This document shows, in pieces, positions 16,519-25,780 of a stretch of 64,000 nucleotides of DNA. A program made the translations under genes and the position numbers. Under the pieces are notes generated by a model. That model was not told the DNA's origin. It did not search any database and saw only the letters and a list, made by a program, of their open reading frames with translations. The DNA is from Draconibacterium halophilum (GTDB lineage: Bacteria; Bacteroidota; Bacteroidia; Bacteroidales; Prolixibacteraceae). The stretch covers positions 4,443,501-4,507,500 of the forward strand of contig NZ_CP048409.1 in NCBI RefSeq assembly GCF_010448835.1. Direction: 5' to 3'. Each line of letters starts with the position of its first letter. The stretch's first letter is position 1.

Positions 16519-18617
16519 TTAACTTAATGAGATATATACCGTTTGTCCCAGGCGATAAGAGCTTCCGGGTTTTAACGATTGTTTTTTTACTTTTCCTATT
16601 CCGTTTATTTTTACTTTCAAACCAGCGTTTTCCAGCAGAAAAATGGCGTTGCTGGCCCCCATTCCAATGACATCGGGTACTGCATTTACCGAAACCACAT
16701 TTTCTTCTAATACAATTGTACTGTCTTGAGTATTCAGCGAAACCATTCTTGATTCGGGTAATCCACGTACATTTTTCAATTCCAGCTCTTCCGCCAAACG
16801 AAGAATATCATCTCGCTGCCCACTTTTTATTTGTGGAATATCTTCTCCTTCACGGTTATCGCTTTCGGGAGTGGCATTCATAATCTGGCTGGCGTATACT
16901 TTTTCGGAAATCTCTTTGAAAACCGGGCCTGCAACAGCTGCTCCGTAGATCGAGTTTCGTGGTTTTTTAAATGTTACAATCAACGAATACATTGGATTAT
17001 CAGCCGGGAAATAGCCTACAAACGACGCGTAGTAAGCACCGTATTCGTAACCTTTACCATCCGAGCGAGCTACTCTTGCTGTTCCGGTTTTTCCCGCCAC
17101 TTTAAAATGCTCGCCTTGAACTCCGCGCCCGGTTCCTTTCTGACAAACACCTTCGAGCATTGCCTGCGCTTTTCCAATCGTCTCTTTCGAAACAATCATC
17201 GGATTGAGCAACTCGGGTTTAAAGGTTTTTACCAAAGCTCCGTTATTGCGAATTTCGTTTACCAAACGCGGCTTTACCATTGCACCATCATTGGCAACAG
17301 CGTTGTAGAAATTTAATATTTGGAGCGGAGTGAGACGCAAATCGTAACCATACGACATACGACCCAATGTGGTTGTCCCCCACCAGTCAGCATTGCCAGG
17401 GTATTTTATATATGGTTGTCCTTCTCCGGCCAGTTCCAGCTCCAAAGGTTTTTGAATGCCAAATCCATAAATACGGTCCACATAATCTTCAGGATTGTCT
17501 GTATATTTAGACAAAATAACCTTTGCAGTACCAATATTTGATGACTGCTCCAGAATCTGTTTTACAGTCACCTTTCCACAAGCATGATCATCGGTAATAT
17601 TCTCCTGTGCCCAATAACCATTTCCGGTATCAAACACATCGCTGGTATCAACCACTCCATCTTCCAGTGCCACCATTAACGAAACAAGCTTAAATGTTGA
17701 TCCCGGCTCGTAACATCCACGATGACCCAAAGCGTAATTATCTTTTTCGTAAAAACCATCTTTCGTTTTTCCGAGGTTAGCAATCGCTTTAATCTCTCCG
17801 GTGTTTACTTCCATTAACACTGCAGTTGCCCACTCCGGATTCGAAGTTAGTGCCTGCTTATATAAAGCACTTTCAGTAATGTCCTGCATTTTTACATCGA
17901 TGGTAGTAATGATGTCCATCCCGTTTTGAGGTTCAATTTCGGTGCGGGTTACCCAACGTCCCGAAAGATTTTGCTTATAACTAATACCATTTTCACCACG
18001 CAGGTACATTTCATACGAACGCTCGAGCCCGTTGTAACCCACCGGAACAGGAGTAAGCGCATTGGCTTTATTCAGGCTTCCGATTGTTCGCTGAGCCAAT
18101 ATTCCGAGCGGATTGAGCCGTTTGTTCTCCTGCTCGAGAATCATTCCGCCACCAAATCGTCCGCGGCGTAAAATCGGGAAGTTCTTGAATTCCTGTAATT
18201 GATTATAATCTATTTTTTGAGGCGTAAGCAGATAACCACGATTTCTGTTTTTATAAGCCGAACGCAACCTTCTCGCATATTCGCGTTGCGAAGCATCTTT
18301 ATGAAAAGCGGACAAATACCAGGCTAATGAATCCACTTCGTTATCGAACACTTTTTTAACGCCCTCGGCTGCCAAATCGATACGGATTTTGTACCCCGGA
18401 ACCGAGGTTGCCAAAACACTACCATCATCGGCACAAATTGTCCCCTAACCGGCGGGATAATTACTGTATTATTGCTCAGGTTTTTCTCTATTTTCTGCCA
18501 GCGCTCATTTTTAATTTGCTGAACAGAAACAAGTTTAACCACAACCACGGCACCAAACAACGTCAACACGAAGTATACAATTGCAATACGCGACAATATG
18601 GTTTTTCTGATTCCCAC
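16519..18617 (-). CDS. ftsI: FtsI/PBP3 transpeptidase with C-terminal PASTA domain, one-base frameshift
   Basis: Septal class B penicillin-binding protein that crosslinks peptidoglycan made by FtsW. The N-terminal anchor (MGIRKTILSRIAIVYFVL) is encoded at 18617-18440 and the rest from about 18435 to 16519 in another frame. Adding one base in the A3T2/C4 stretch at 18434-18446 restores RG-I-CADDGSVLATSVPGY, the usual link into the dimerisation domain, and a protein of about 699 residues. Penicillin-binding motifs are present: PGSTFKLV (SxxK), SSN, and GKTGTARV (KTG). A PASTA-type domain (AVPDVIGMGA onward) ends the protein. As the gene is essential, the shift is probably a sequence error. Confidence 0.92.
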
Positions 18618-18619
18618 TT

Positions 18620-18969
18620 CTAATCTTCTTTTTCAACTGTTATTTTTTGAGGCGGACGCATTGGTTCTTGTAAACCAATTCCGGCCTCTGCAACTCGTTT
18701 TGCTACTTCCGATGGCCGGCTGGCGTCCATCAGCTTGGCAGAAAGCGTCACTGATTCTGATCGCAACTCTTCCAATTCTTGCTGCAACACTACAATTTCG
18801 CGCAGCGTGCTTTCTGACCAGTTGCGATTCGTAATCAACAGCAATCCCAAAACCGCAAGAAAACCCACAAACGGCATCTGCCGCAATGTGCGCTCATCAG
18901 TAAGGATGGTACCCCGATAAAGGATTTCATCCCCGTACGCTTCCGTGTATTTTTATTTTGCTCTGCCAT
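18620..18969 (-). CDS. ftsL: FtsL-like divisome protein, one-base frameshift near the start
   Basis: The frame ending at 18620 encodes one membrane helix (MPFVGFLAVLGLLLI) followed by a coiled-coil segment (LQQELEELRSESVTLSAKL), the layout of FtsL. By itself it has only an internal start. An ATG at 18969, 2 bp after rsmH, begins MAEQNK in a different frame; adding one base in the T5 run (18950-18954) or T4 run (18956-18959) joins it to KYTEAYGDEILYRGTILTDE and gives a normal protein of about 116 residues. FtsL partners FtsQ and activates FtsW-FtsI. This is the third such break in the cluster. Confidence 0.82.
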
Positions 18970-18971
18970 CG

Positions 18972-19877
18972 TTAAATTCGTTCAGCTATTCGCAGTTTTG
19001 CACTTCTTGATCTTGGATTTGCTTTCAATTCCTCGTCTCCGGCCACAATCACTTTTCGGTTTATTATTTTGAAAGGCGACTGCACATTTCCATAAAAATC
19101 TTTCTCTATCTTTCCTTCAAAATTCCCTGATTTCAGGAAGTGCTTGCACAAGCGATCTTCCAGGCTGTGATAAGTAAGAATCACCAAACGTCCGCCGGGT
19201 TTTAATACCTCAAGCGAAGTCGACAGAAATTCGCGCAAGGCCTCCATCTCTTCGTTAACCTCAATGCGCACGGCCTGAAAAACCTGTGCTAAATATTTAT
19301 TCTCGATTGCTTTTGGAGCGCACGACGATGCAATTTCTTTCAAACGTGTGGTAGTGGTAATTGGAGCCTCCGTTCTGGCTTTTACAATTTGTGCAACCAG
19401 TTTTCGCGCATTTTTAATTTCGCCATACATGCGAAAGATTTCCCAAAGCCGTTTTTCATCATAATCATTTACAACTTTGGCAGCATCAAGGCCTGCTTCG
19501 CGATTCATGCGCATATCCAGCGGCGCATCAAAACGAAATGAAAAGCCGCGCTCCGCCTCATCAAACTCATGCGACGACACACCCAGATCGGCAAATACTG
19601 CATCTACCTGCTCCACATCGTTATAGCGTAAAAAATTACGGATGTAACGAAAATTATGACGAATAAAAAAAAGCCGGTCATCCTCTATGGTATTCCCGGC
19701 AGCATCTTCATCCTGATCGAAAGCAAACAGGCGACCGCCGCTATCAAGCGCATTCAATATCATTGCTGAATGTCCGCCACCACCAAAGGTAGCATCAACA
19801 ACACTGGCTCCGGGATGCAAATTCATCCCCTCGATACTCTCGGTTGCCAAAACCGGTATGTGATAAACGTCAGACAT
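18972..19877 (-). CDS. rsmH: 16S rRNA (cytosine-1402-N4)-methyltransferase RsmH
   Basis: A 301-residue SAM-dependent enzyme (formerly MraW) that methylates C1402 of 16S rRNA in the ribosomal P site. It has the N-terminal HIPVLATESIEGM, the SAM motif DATFGGGGHSAMIL (28-41), FADLGVSSHEFD (about 95-106) and LTYHSLEDR near the C-terminus, which are diagnostic. It is 5 bp after mraZ, the invariant order at the head of dcw clusters, and directly upstream of ftsL. Confidence 0.97.
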   Translation of the reverse strand: MSDVYHIPVLATESIEGMNLHPGASVVDATFGGGGHSAMILNALDSGGRLFAFDQDEDAAGNTIEDDRLFFIRHNFRYIRNFLRYNDVEQVDAVFADLGVSSHEFDEAERGFSFRFDAPLDMRMNREAGLDAAKVVNDYDEKRLWEIFRMYGEIKNARKLVAQIVKARTEAPITTTTRLKEIASSCAPKAIENKYLAQVFQAVRIEVNEEMEALREFLSTSLEVLKPGGRLVILTYHSLEDRLCKHFLKSGNFEGKIEKDFYGNVQSPFKIINRKVIVAGDEELKANPRSRSAKLRIAERI

Positions 19878-19882
19878 CTTCC

Positions 19883-20329
19883 CTACAAATCAAATTCTCT
19901 CAACATGTCCAGATAGGCCTCATCAGAAATATCGTCGGCTTGCGCCACGTCTTCGTTGCTCAGGCTTATTGAGGCGCCCATTCCAAGAAATGTCACCTTG
20001 CCCTCCAGGTTCGCGTACTTTAAATATTCATCAGGAATATTTACCCGACCATTTGCTGCAAGGCTAACCGGAGCAAAATTTCGGAAATACTGCCGCAAGG
20101 CTGCAAAATGTGCAGGGTTGGTGCTGGCACGTACTTTTGCCTGAAATTTCTCCACCTTCTCCTGCCACACTTCCATCGGATGAATATCAAGGCATTTTCC
20201 CAGACGGTTTTTCTCCAGAACAACCTGATCAGGAATAGCTTCGCCCATCGCCTTCTTAAAAGCCGACGGAAGAACGACTCGTCCTTTATCATCGATGGTA
20301 GCCTGATATGTTCCTGCAAAAAATGCCAT
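19883..20329 (-). CDS. mraZ: Transcriptional regulator MraZ
   Basis: A 148-residue protein with two SpoVT/AbrB-like swapped-hairpin domains, each marked by a conserved motif: DDKGRVVLPSAFK (12-24) and NGRVNIPDEYLKY (about 93-105). MraZ forms ring-shaped oligomers, binds short direct repeats before its own gene, and in studied bacteria represses the dcw cluster. It is the first gene of the 17-kb minus-strand cluster. Three 10-bp-spaced repeats lie 45-71 bp upstream of its start, so autoregulation is likely. Confidence 0.96.
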   Translation of the reverse strand: MAFFAGTYQATIDDKGRVVLPSAFKKAMGEAIPDQVVLEKNRLGKCLDIHPMEVWQEKVEKFQAKVRASTNPAHFAALRQYFRNFAPVSLAANGRVNIPDEYLKYANLEGKVTFLGMGASISLSNEDVAQADDISDEAYLDMLREFDL

Positions 20330-20357
20330 AAAGTCCTAAAAATCTTTTTATCAATGG

Positions 20358-20400
20358 TAAAAATACAATTTTATTCCATTTCATGCCATTTTCTTCCATT
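20358..20400 (-). promoter_or_regulatory. mraZ promoter with three MraZ-type operator repeats
   Basis: Read on the minus strand, AATGGAA, AATGGCA and AATGGAA occur at 20394-20400, 20384-20390 and 20374-20380, exactly 10 bp apart. This is the layout of known MraZ operators (short TGG-containing repeats with 5-bp spacers). A -7-like TATTTTTA lies just downstream at 20358-20365, so the repeats would cover the -33 region and allow repression. Confidence 0.65.
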
Positions 20401-20707
20401 TCATTACACCTCGACTTTTATACTTTCTGTTAATAAACCTGCTGCAAAATGTTTAAAACCTGTTCATTTCTGTTAAAAACAAAGCTTTAATTATTGATTT
20501 ACAGCCATTTAAAAACAACAAAACGCAATCAACACAACGTTAATAACTCGCTTTCAGGTAGATATATTTCATTCTTTACCTTCCAATTCAAAAAAACCAT
20601 CTTCAACAATAAGCTAAAGACGCGATCATTAAAGGGAAAAAATCAGAAATATTAGATTTTTCAGATTAAGGAATTTTTAGTTAATTGCCGCCGCAAATAA
20701 ACCAGAA
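20401..20707. other. Divergent intergenic region between mraZ and the acyltransferase gene
   Basis: Apart from the mraZ promoter, this A/T-rich stretch of about 300 bp shows no gene, repeat or strong hairpin. It must carry the promoter of the plus-strand gene at 20708, but no exact TAnnTTTG box was seen close to it. Confidence 0.5.
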
Positions 20708-21559
20708 ATGACTACAGAAAATAGCACTAAAAGCTACAAGCCAATTCGGATTAGGGAGGTTTTTGCCGCCAAAAATCCAGGACTGGCAAAGTTTATCCCG
20801 GGCTTTGTATATCGCTATTTGAACAACATTCTGCACCTCGATGAAGTGAACACTTTTCTTGAAAAGCACGGTCATCTAGAAGGAATTGATTTTGTGGAAA
20901 ATGTTGTTGAAGAGTTCAATGTTCAGGAATACGTTCACAACATTGAAAATATACCTGAAACAGGGCGTTATATATTTGTCAGTAATCATCCGCTGGGAGG
21001 TTTCGACGGGATGCTTCTCATGAAAAATGTGGAAGCGCGTTTGGGATCATTCAAATTTTTATCGAACGACATTTTGCTCAATATTCCACAATTGGCCAAG
21101 GTTTTTGTTCCTGTAAATAAACACGGCGGACATGAGCGCAAGGCCGCTAAAATGCTTTCAGAATGCTACAACTCGGAAGATCAGATTCTGATTTTCCCAT
21201 CGGGGCTGGCATCACGAAAAATCAAAGGCAAAATTGTTGATCTGGAGTGGAAAAAGCATTTTATCAGCAAAGCCGTAAAACACCAACGCGACATTGTTCC
21301 TGTTTTTATTAGCGGACGAAATTCGAACAGGTTTTATCGCATCGCCAAACTCCGAAAATTTTTGAGAATAAAATGGAACCTGGAAATGTTTTTCCTGCCC
21401 GACGAGACAATAAAACACAAAAATACCAAAGTGCATCTTTATTTTGGGAAACCAATTCCATATACCACTTTCGACAATACGAAAACGTACCGCGAGTGGG
21501 CTGAATGGGTAAAAGACAAAGTATATAAACTAAAAGAAAGTTCAGGCTCAGCAAATTAA
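20708..21559 (+). CDS. glsA: PlsC-like O-acyltransferase, probable GlsA (glycine lipid synthesis)
   Basis: A 283-residue acyltransferase with the catalytic HxxxxD motif in NHPLGGFDGMLL (about 97-108) and the acceptor motif IFPSGLASRK (about 162-171). No signal peptide or clear transmembrane anchor is seen, so it is probably a peripheral inner-membrane enzyme. It is followed 170 bp later by a GNAT-type N-acyltransferase. In Bacteroides thetaiotaomicron such a pair (GlsB N-acyltransferase, GlsA O-acyltransferase) makes glycine lipids by acylating glycine with two fatty acids. The GlsA assignment is inference from fold plus neighbour; a general lysophospholipid acyltransferase is the alternative. 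Confidence 0.75.
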   Translation: MTTENSTKSYKPIRIREVFAAKNPGLAKFIPGFVYRYLNNILHLDEVNTFLEKHGHLEGIDFVENVVEEFNVQEYVHNIENIPETGRYIFVSNHPLGGFDGMLLMKNVEARLGSFKFLSNDILLNIPQLAKVFVPVNKHGGHERKAAKMLSECYNSEDQILIFPSGLASRKIKGKIVDLEWKKHFISKAVKHQRDIVPVFISGRNSNRFYRIAKLRKFLRIKWNLEMFFLPDETIKHKNTKVHLYFGKPIPYTTFDNTKTYREWAEWVKDKVYKLKESSGSAN

Positions 21560-21594
21560 AACAGAATTATCGAACAGCATTCACATGATTTTTT

Positions 21595-21602
21595 TAATTT
21601 TG
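21595..21602 (+). promoter_or_regulatory. -7 box TAATTTTG before the GlsB-like gene
   Basis: TAATTTTG fits TAnnTTTG and lies between the two acyltransferase genes, so the second gene may have its own promoter in addition to read-through from the first. Confidence 0.4.
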
Positions 21603-21729
21603 TAGTCCAATTTTCAAAAAGAATGTGAACCCGAAACAAGTAAGTAAATTTAGCGTAATGTCGCTGAGACACATTTTTACTCACCAGGTTTCGGGAGTTG
21701 GAGGGGAACTGAAAGATAAAAGATTTCAA

Positions 21730-22689
21730 ATGAAGGACATAATAACACCTATATCAAGAGAAGAAATTTATGCAGAGCTAACTCCTGAAAAATTACTTCG
21801 GACAACCAACAAAGGTGGCAACGAAATATATATTATAACGGCACATGATTCGCCCGCAATTATGCACGAGTTGGGGCGTTTGCGGGAAATCACGTTTAGA
21901 AATGCCGGAGGCGGCACAGGTAAAGAAACCGACATTGACAGTTATGATACTGCAGAAAATCCCTATAAACAACTGATTGTTTGGGATCCTGACGCAAAAG
22001 AAATATTAGGTGGTTACCGCTATGTGTTGTGTGCAGATGCACCACGTGATAAAAATGGCGATATAAAACTAGCTACTTCCAGGGTTTTTCATTTTTCAAA
22101 AGAATTTGAGGAGAACTACCTGCCTTATACTCTCGAACTGGGCCGGTCGTTTGTACAACCTGCCTACCAGTCGAGCAAAGCCGGAGCAAAAGCGCTGTTT
22201 GCCCTCGACAACCTTTGGGATGGGCTGGGAGCTTTGACTGTTGACCATCCAGAGATCAAATATTTCTTTGGAAAAATTACGATGTACGAGCATTTTCATA
22301 ATGAAGCTCGTAATCTGATTCAGTATTTCTTTAAAAAGTATTTCCGCGACAAAGACGACTTAGTATATCCTTTTAATCCTGTTGAATTCAACATCGATAT
22401 CCCGGCCATGGAGAAGCTTTTTGTGGGTCCCGGATATAAAGAAGATTATAAAACTCTGGTCCAAAATGTAAGGATATACGGAGAAAACATTCCTCCGCTG
22501 GTTAATGCCTATATGAACCTCTCGCCCTCAATGAAAACCTTTGGAACGATTAAGAATGAGGTATTTGGAAATGTACTTGAAACCGGAATAATTTTAACGA
22601 TTAAAGATATTTACGAAGTAAAAGTCGATCGCCACATTGAAACTTATATAAAAGGTAAAGAAGACGATGAATGGCCAACTCCGGAATAA
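21730..22689 (+). CDS. glsB: GNAT-fold N-acyltransferase, probable GlsB (glycine lipid synthesis)
   Basis: A 319-residue protein of the hemolysin/ornithine-lipid N-acyltransferase group of the GNAT superfamily. Conserved blocks include RLREITFRNAGGGTGKE (about 55-71), LGGYRYVL (about 95-102) and the ELGRSFVQPAYQ acyl-CoA/ACP region (about 136-147). In Bacteroidota this family member forms N-acyl-3-hydroxy-fatty acyl glycine, the first step to glycine and serine-glycine lipids, which fits the PlsC-like partner upstream. The frame stays open to a GTG at 21625 with an ATG at 21658; I prefer the ATG at 21730 because similarity to the family begins there. A strong terminator follows. Confidence 0.8.
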   Translation: MKDIITPISREEIYAELTPEKLLRTTNKGGNEIYIITAHDSPAIMHELGRLREITFRNAGGGTGKETDIDSYDTAENPYKQLIVWDPDAKEILGGYRYVLCADAPRDKNGDIKLATSRVFHFSKEFEENYLPYTLELGRSFVQPAYQSSKAGAKALFALDNLWDGLGALTVDHPEIKYFFGKITMYEHFHNEARNLIQYFFKKYFRDKDDLVYPFNPVEFNIDIPAMEKLFVGPGYKEDYKTLVQNVRIYGENIPPLVNAYMNLSPSMKTFGTIKNEVFGNVLETGIILTIKDIYEVKVDRHIETYIKGKEDDEWPTPE

Positions 22690-22708
22690 TAGAAATTTAC
22701 CAATAAGA

Positions 22709-22745
22709 AATGGCCCGATGTTTTAAAAACATCGGGCCATTTTTT
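22709..22745. terminator. Strong bidirectional terminator
   Basis: A near-perfect stem ATGGCCCGATGTTTT/AAAACATCGGGCCAT, flanked by A and T runs, separates the convergent glsB-like and purF genes. Confidence 0.9.
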
Positions 22746-22769
22746 ATTATCAACACAAAACCAGAAATT

Positions 22770-24668
22770 CTAGTATGCCCTGGCGTCTTTACCTTCAACA
22801 TAGTTAATAAACGATCCGTTTACCACCCTGTTTCCTCCCGGAGTTGGGAAATTACCGGTAAAATACCAGTCGCCCAAATCATTTGGGCAAGCCTTATGCA
22901 GGTTTTCAATCGACTGATACACAATCTCAATTTCTGCATTACAATCTTCCGGCTTCAACAATTCGGCAATCTTTGCAGAGACTTCCTCAGCAGTAAACTG
23001 CTTATAAATTTCGCGTACATAGTTCACCATTTCTTCTTTTGGCAAATTCTCCTGCTCCTTACATTTTTTATAAACCTGCTGAATTACCGACTCTTTACCA
23101 TGATCTTTCAGCAACTCGATAGCGGCATTAAATGCAATAAATTTATCTAAACGAGCCATATCAATTCCGTAACAGTCGGGATAACGAATCTGCGGAGCCG
23201 ATGAAACCACAATGATCTTTTTAGGTTTCAACCGGTCAAGTATTTTTAAAATACTCTTTTTCAAGGTTGTACCACGCACAATCGAATCATCGATAATTAC
23301 CAGCGTGTCTTTATCTTTTTGAATTACTCCGTAAGTAACGTCGTAAACATGGGCCACCAAATCATCGCGGCTTGCATCATCTGCAATAAAAGTTCGCAGC
23401 TTTACATCTTTGATGGCAATTTTCTCCACCCTCGGCTCAAACGACAAAATGCGCTTAATATCCTTATCGGTTAATGCTCCGTTTTTCTGCTGAATCTGAT
23501 CGATTTTCCAGTCTACCAAATGATGGCGAACGCCTTCAACCAATCCATAAAAGGCGGTTTCTGCTGTATTCGGGATGTACGAGAAAACAGTATTTTCATA
23601 ATCGTAATCCACAGCTTCCAAAACAACTGGTGTTAGCAAACGCCCCAACTGCTTTCGCTCCTGGTAAATTGCTTTGTCGCTACCACGCGAGAAATAAATG
23701 CGTTCGAACGAACACGATTTTCTTTTATGCGGCACACGGATCATCTCTTTCGAAATTTTTCCGCTCTTTTTTACTATCAATCCTTCTCCCGGGCCAATTT
23801 CCTGCACATCGCTTTCCTGCAAATCCATTACCGTTTGAATTACGGGGCGCTCTGAAGCAACCACCACAATTTCATCGTCGGCATAATAGTGCGCCGGACG
23901 AATCCCCCACGGATCGCGAACAACAAAAGCATCGCCATGGCCAATCAATCCGGCCATAGCATAACCTCCATCCCAGTCTTTTGAGGCACGTTCCAAAATG
24001 TTCTGAATATCGAGGTTTTGTTCAATCAACGGTGAAATCTCGTTATTACCGCAGCCTTCGTTTTTATATTTTCGGAAAAGATACTGGTTTTCCTCATCTA
24101 AAAAATGGCCCACTTTTTCAAGTGCAGTTACGGTATCAGTATAAGCTTTTGGGTGCTGCCCCAGGTTAAGTAATACATTAAAAAGCTCATCTGTATTGGT
24201 CAGGTTAAAGTTACCTGCCAATACCAGGTTACGCGACTTCCAGTTATTTTGGCGCATTACCGGATGCGTAAAATCAATACTGTTCTTTCCAAAAGTTCCG
24301 TAGCGCAGGTGCCCCAGATAAAGGGTCCCGGCAAACGGAAAGTTGTTTTCGGCCCATTCAGGGTCGTTTATATCGAAGTTGTGGCGCTTGGCTTTTTTCA
24401 AAGGTTTATTTACCTTATCAAAAACATCTTTTATTGGATTGGGCTCAACCGAGCGGAACCGACTTATATACGGATTCCCAGGATCGAGGTCTGATTTTAC
24501 ACAGCAAATTCCGGCGCCGTCCTGTCCCCGGTTGTGCTGTTTTTCCATTAAAAGGTACATCTTGTTCAGTCCGTACTTCCAGGTACCATATTTTTCATGG
24601 TAATAAGAAAGGGGTTTTAACAAACGAACTAAAGCAATACCACACTCATGTTTAATCTGGTCACTCAT
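22770..24668 (-). CDS. purF: Amidophosphoribosyltransferase PurF, long Bacteroidota form
   Basis: A 632-residue enzyme of the glutamine PRPP amidotransferase family, which makes phosphoribosylamine in the first step of purine synthesis. The N-terminal glutamine amidotransferase domain has Cys9 (HECGIALV) as likely nucleophile, exposed after processing, with an RGQDGAGI block. The phosphoribosyltransferase domain has the PRPP loop TLVIIDDSIVRGTTLKKS (about 435-452). At 632 residues it is well above the roughly 500 of E. coli PurF, as in the Bacteroidota proteins I know, so a second, divergent PurF paralogue is possible. It overlaps the 3' end of the SPOR gene by 8 bp. Confidence 0.9.
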   Translation of the reverse strand: MSDQIKHECGIALVRLLKPLSYYHEKYGTWKYGLNKMYLLMEKQHNRGQDGAGICCVKSDLDPGNPYISRFRSVEPNPIKDVFDKVNKPLKKAKRHNFDINDPEWAENNFPFAGTLYLGHLRYGTFGKNSIDFTHPVMRQNNWKSRNLVLAGNFNLTNTDELFNVLLNLGQHPKAYTDTVTALEKVGHFLDEENQYLFRKYKNEGCGNNEISPLIEQNLDIQNILERASKDWDGGYAMAGLIGHGDAFVVRDPWGIRPAHYYADDEIVVVASERPVIQTVMDLQESDVQEIGPGEGLIVKKSGKISKEMIRVPHKRKSCSFERIYFSRGSDKAIYQERKQLGRLLTPVVLEAVDYDYENTVFSYIPNTAETAFYGLVEGVRHHLVDWKIDQIQQKNGALTDKDIKRILSFEPRVEKIAIKDVKLRTFIADDASRDDLVAHVYDVTYGVIQKDKDTLVIIDDSIVRGTTLKKSILKILDRLKPKKIIVVSSAPQIRYPDCYGIDMARLDKFIAFNAAIELLKDHGKESVIQQVYKKCKEQENLPKEEMVNYVREIYKQFTAEEVSAKIAELLKPEDCNAEIEIVYQSIENLHKACPNDLGDWYFTGNFPTPGGNRVVNGSFINYVEGKDARAY

Positions 24669-25125
24669 ACTGATTTTGTTTCAACAATGGAAATTCGATT
24701 ACATCAGGAACAATAAAAGCAGCGGGATAGTCTTCTTGAACTTGCTTATACAACTTCAAAGCTTCATTTTTCGTTCTAAAATCGCCTACACGAACCCGAA
24801 AGTTCGGTGCAATAAATTTTATATGAACGGGAAAATCGGGGTAGTTTGTCAGAAATTCAGTTTTCAGGTTAAGGGCTTGCTCTTTAGCGTCTAAACTCGA
24901 ACTAAAAAAGATCTCAACTCTGTATCCATCCATCCCCTCTCTTTTTTGGTTCTTTTCAATATGCCATTTTAGCATTTTGTCGAGCCGTGCGTCTCTGTTC
25001 ACATCCAGTCGTTCCAAAATAGCAATGCTGCTTGTATCAGCAACAATTTCTTCAGAAAAATCAACCTGAGCAAACAAGAAATTTGTGGCCAACAGACCAA
25101 CTAAAACCAGCAAAAAAGTCCTCAT
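24661..25125 (-). CDS. Secreted SPOR-domain protein
   Basis: A 154-residue protein with an N-terminal signal peptide (MRTFLLVLVGLLATNFLFAQ) and a C-terminal SPOR domain (about 75-150) with the pattern GYRVEIFFSS, KAEF-like spacing and FRVRVGDF. SPOR domains bind denuded glycan at division sites. There is no catalytic domain. The ATG at 25125 is chosen because it begins the signal peptide; the frame extends 14 codons further upstream without likely coding. The gene overlaps purF by 8 bp and probably shares its transcript, although the functions appear unrelated. Confidence 0.85.
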   Translation of the reverse strand: MRTFLLVLVGLLATNFLFAQVDFSEEIVADTSSIAILERLDVNRDARLDKMLKWHIEKNQKREGMDGYRVEIFFSSSLDAKEQALNLKTEFLTNYPDFPVHIKFIAPNFRVRVGDFRTKNEALKLYKQVQEDYPAAFIVPDVIEFPLLKQNQYE

Positions 25126-25294
25126 TATTCCTTTTTTATTGAGTGTGCAAATATACTTTAAAAACATCTAAAACAAGAACGGTTTTTATGCACATTACAT
25201 TGCCTTTAATCATTAAGTAATATGAAAGCGGCAAAACACAGCTTTAAACTGTTAATATTTATATTTTGACTTTTCCAGAACTTAAAACTTAACC

Positions 25295-25302
25295 TACCTT
25301 TG
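25295..25302 (+). promoter_or_regulatory. -7 box TACCTTTG for the AhpD-like gene
   Basis: An exact match to TAnnTTTG, 25 bp before the ATG at 25328. A TTTG at 25265-25268 lies somewhat further upstream than the usual -33 spacing. Confidence 0.5.
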
Positions 25303-25327
25303 CTGCCACAATTATAAAAAGCAAATT

Positions 25328-25681
25328 ATGGGAAATTCAGTGGAAGAATTTGGCAGCTACAGGGCAAAAATGAATGAAAAAATACTGGCTTCGGACAATA
25401 AAGTTATGAAGCGGATTTTTAGCCTTGACACGCTGACCTACAAAGAAGGAGCCCTGGGTGCCAATGTGAAAGAAATGCTGGGACTAGCCACTTCGCTGGT
25501 ATTGCGTTGCGACGACTGTGTAAAATATCACCTGGAAAAATGCCACGAATTAAAGGTTACTACCAACGAAGTTTTTGAAGTTTTTAGTGTGGCCAACGTA
25601 GTAGGTGGAACGATCTGCATTCCCCACACACGAAGAGCCGTTGAATATTGGGAAGAACTTAACAATTTGAAAAAAGATTAA
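25328..25681 (+). CDS. Carboxymuconolactone decarboxylase/AhpD-like protein
   Basis: A 117-residue all-helical protein of the CMD/AhpD superfamily. The core motif is LRCDDCVKYHLEKC (about 60-73), with the redox CxxC pair and the following His that define the AhpD-type peroxidase/disulfide reductase branch. The function is probably thiol-based redox chemistry in the cytoplasm, not lactone decarboxylation. It is followed 99 bp later by a NifX-like gene on the same strand. The exact substrate is unknown. Confidence 0.88.
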   Translation: MGNSVEEFGSYRAKMNEKILASDNKVMKRIFSLDTLTYKEGALGANVKEMLGLATSLVLRCDDCVKYHLEKCHELKVTTNEVFEVFSVANVVGGTICIPHTRRAVEYWEELNNLKKD

Positions 25682-25780
25682 GTTAAAAAGGCCAATAATG
25701 GAATAAATGGATAAATTTCAAACAGTCTATAAACATTTTAAGATTTAATTGTTATTATTAAAATCTAAAACAGTTCTACT

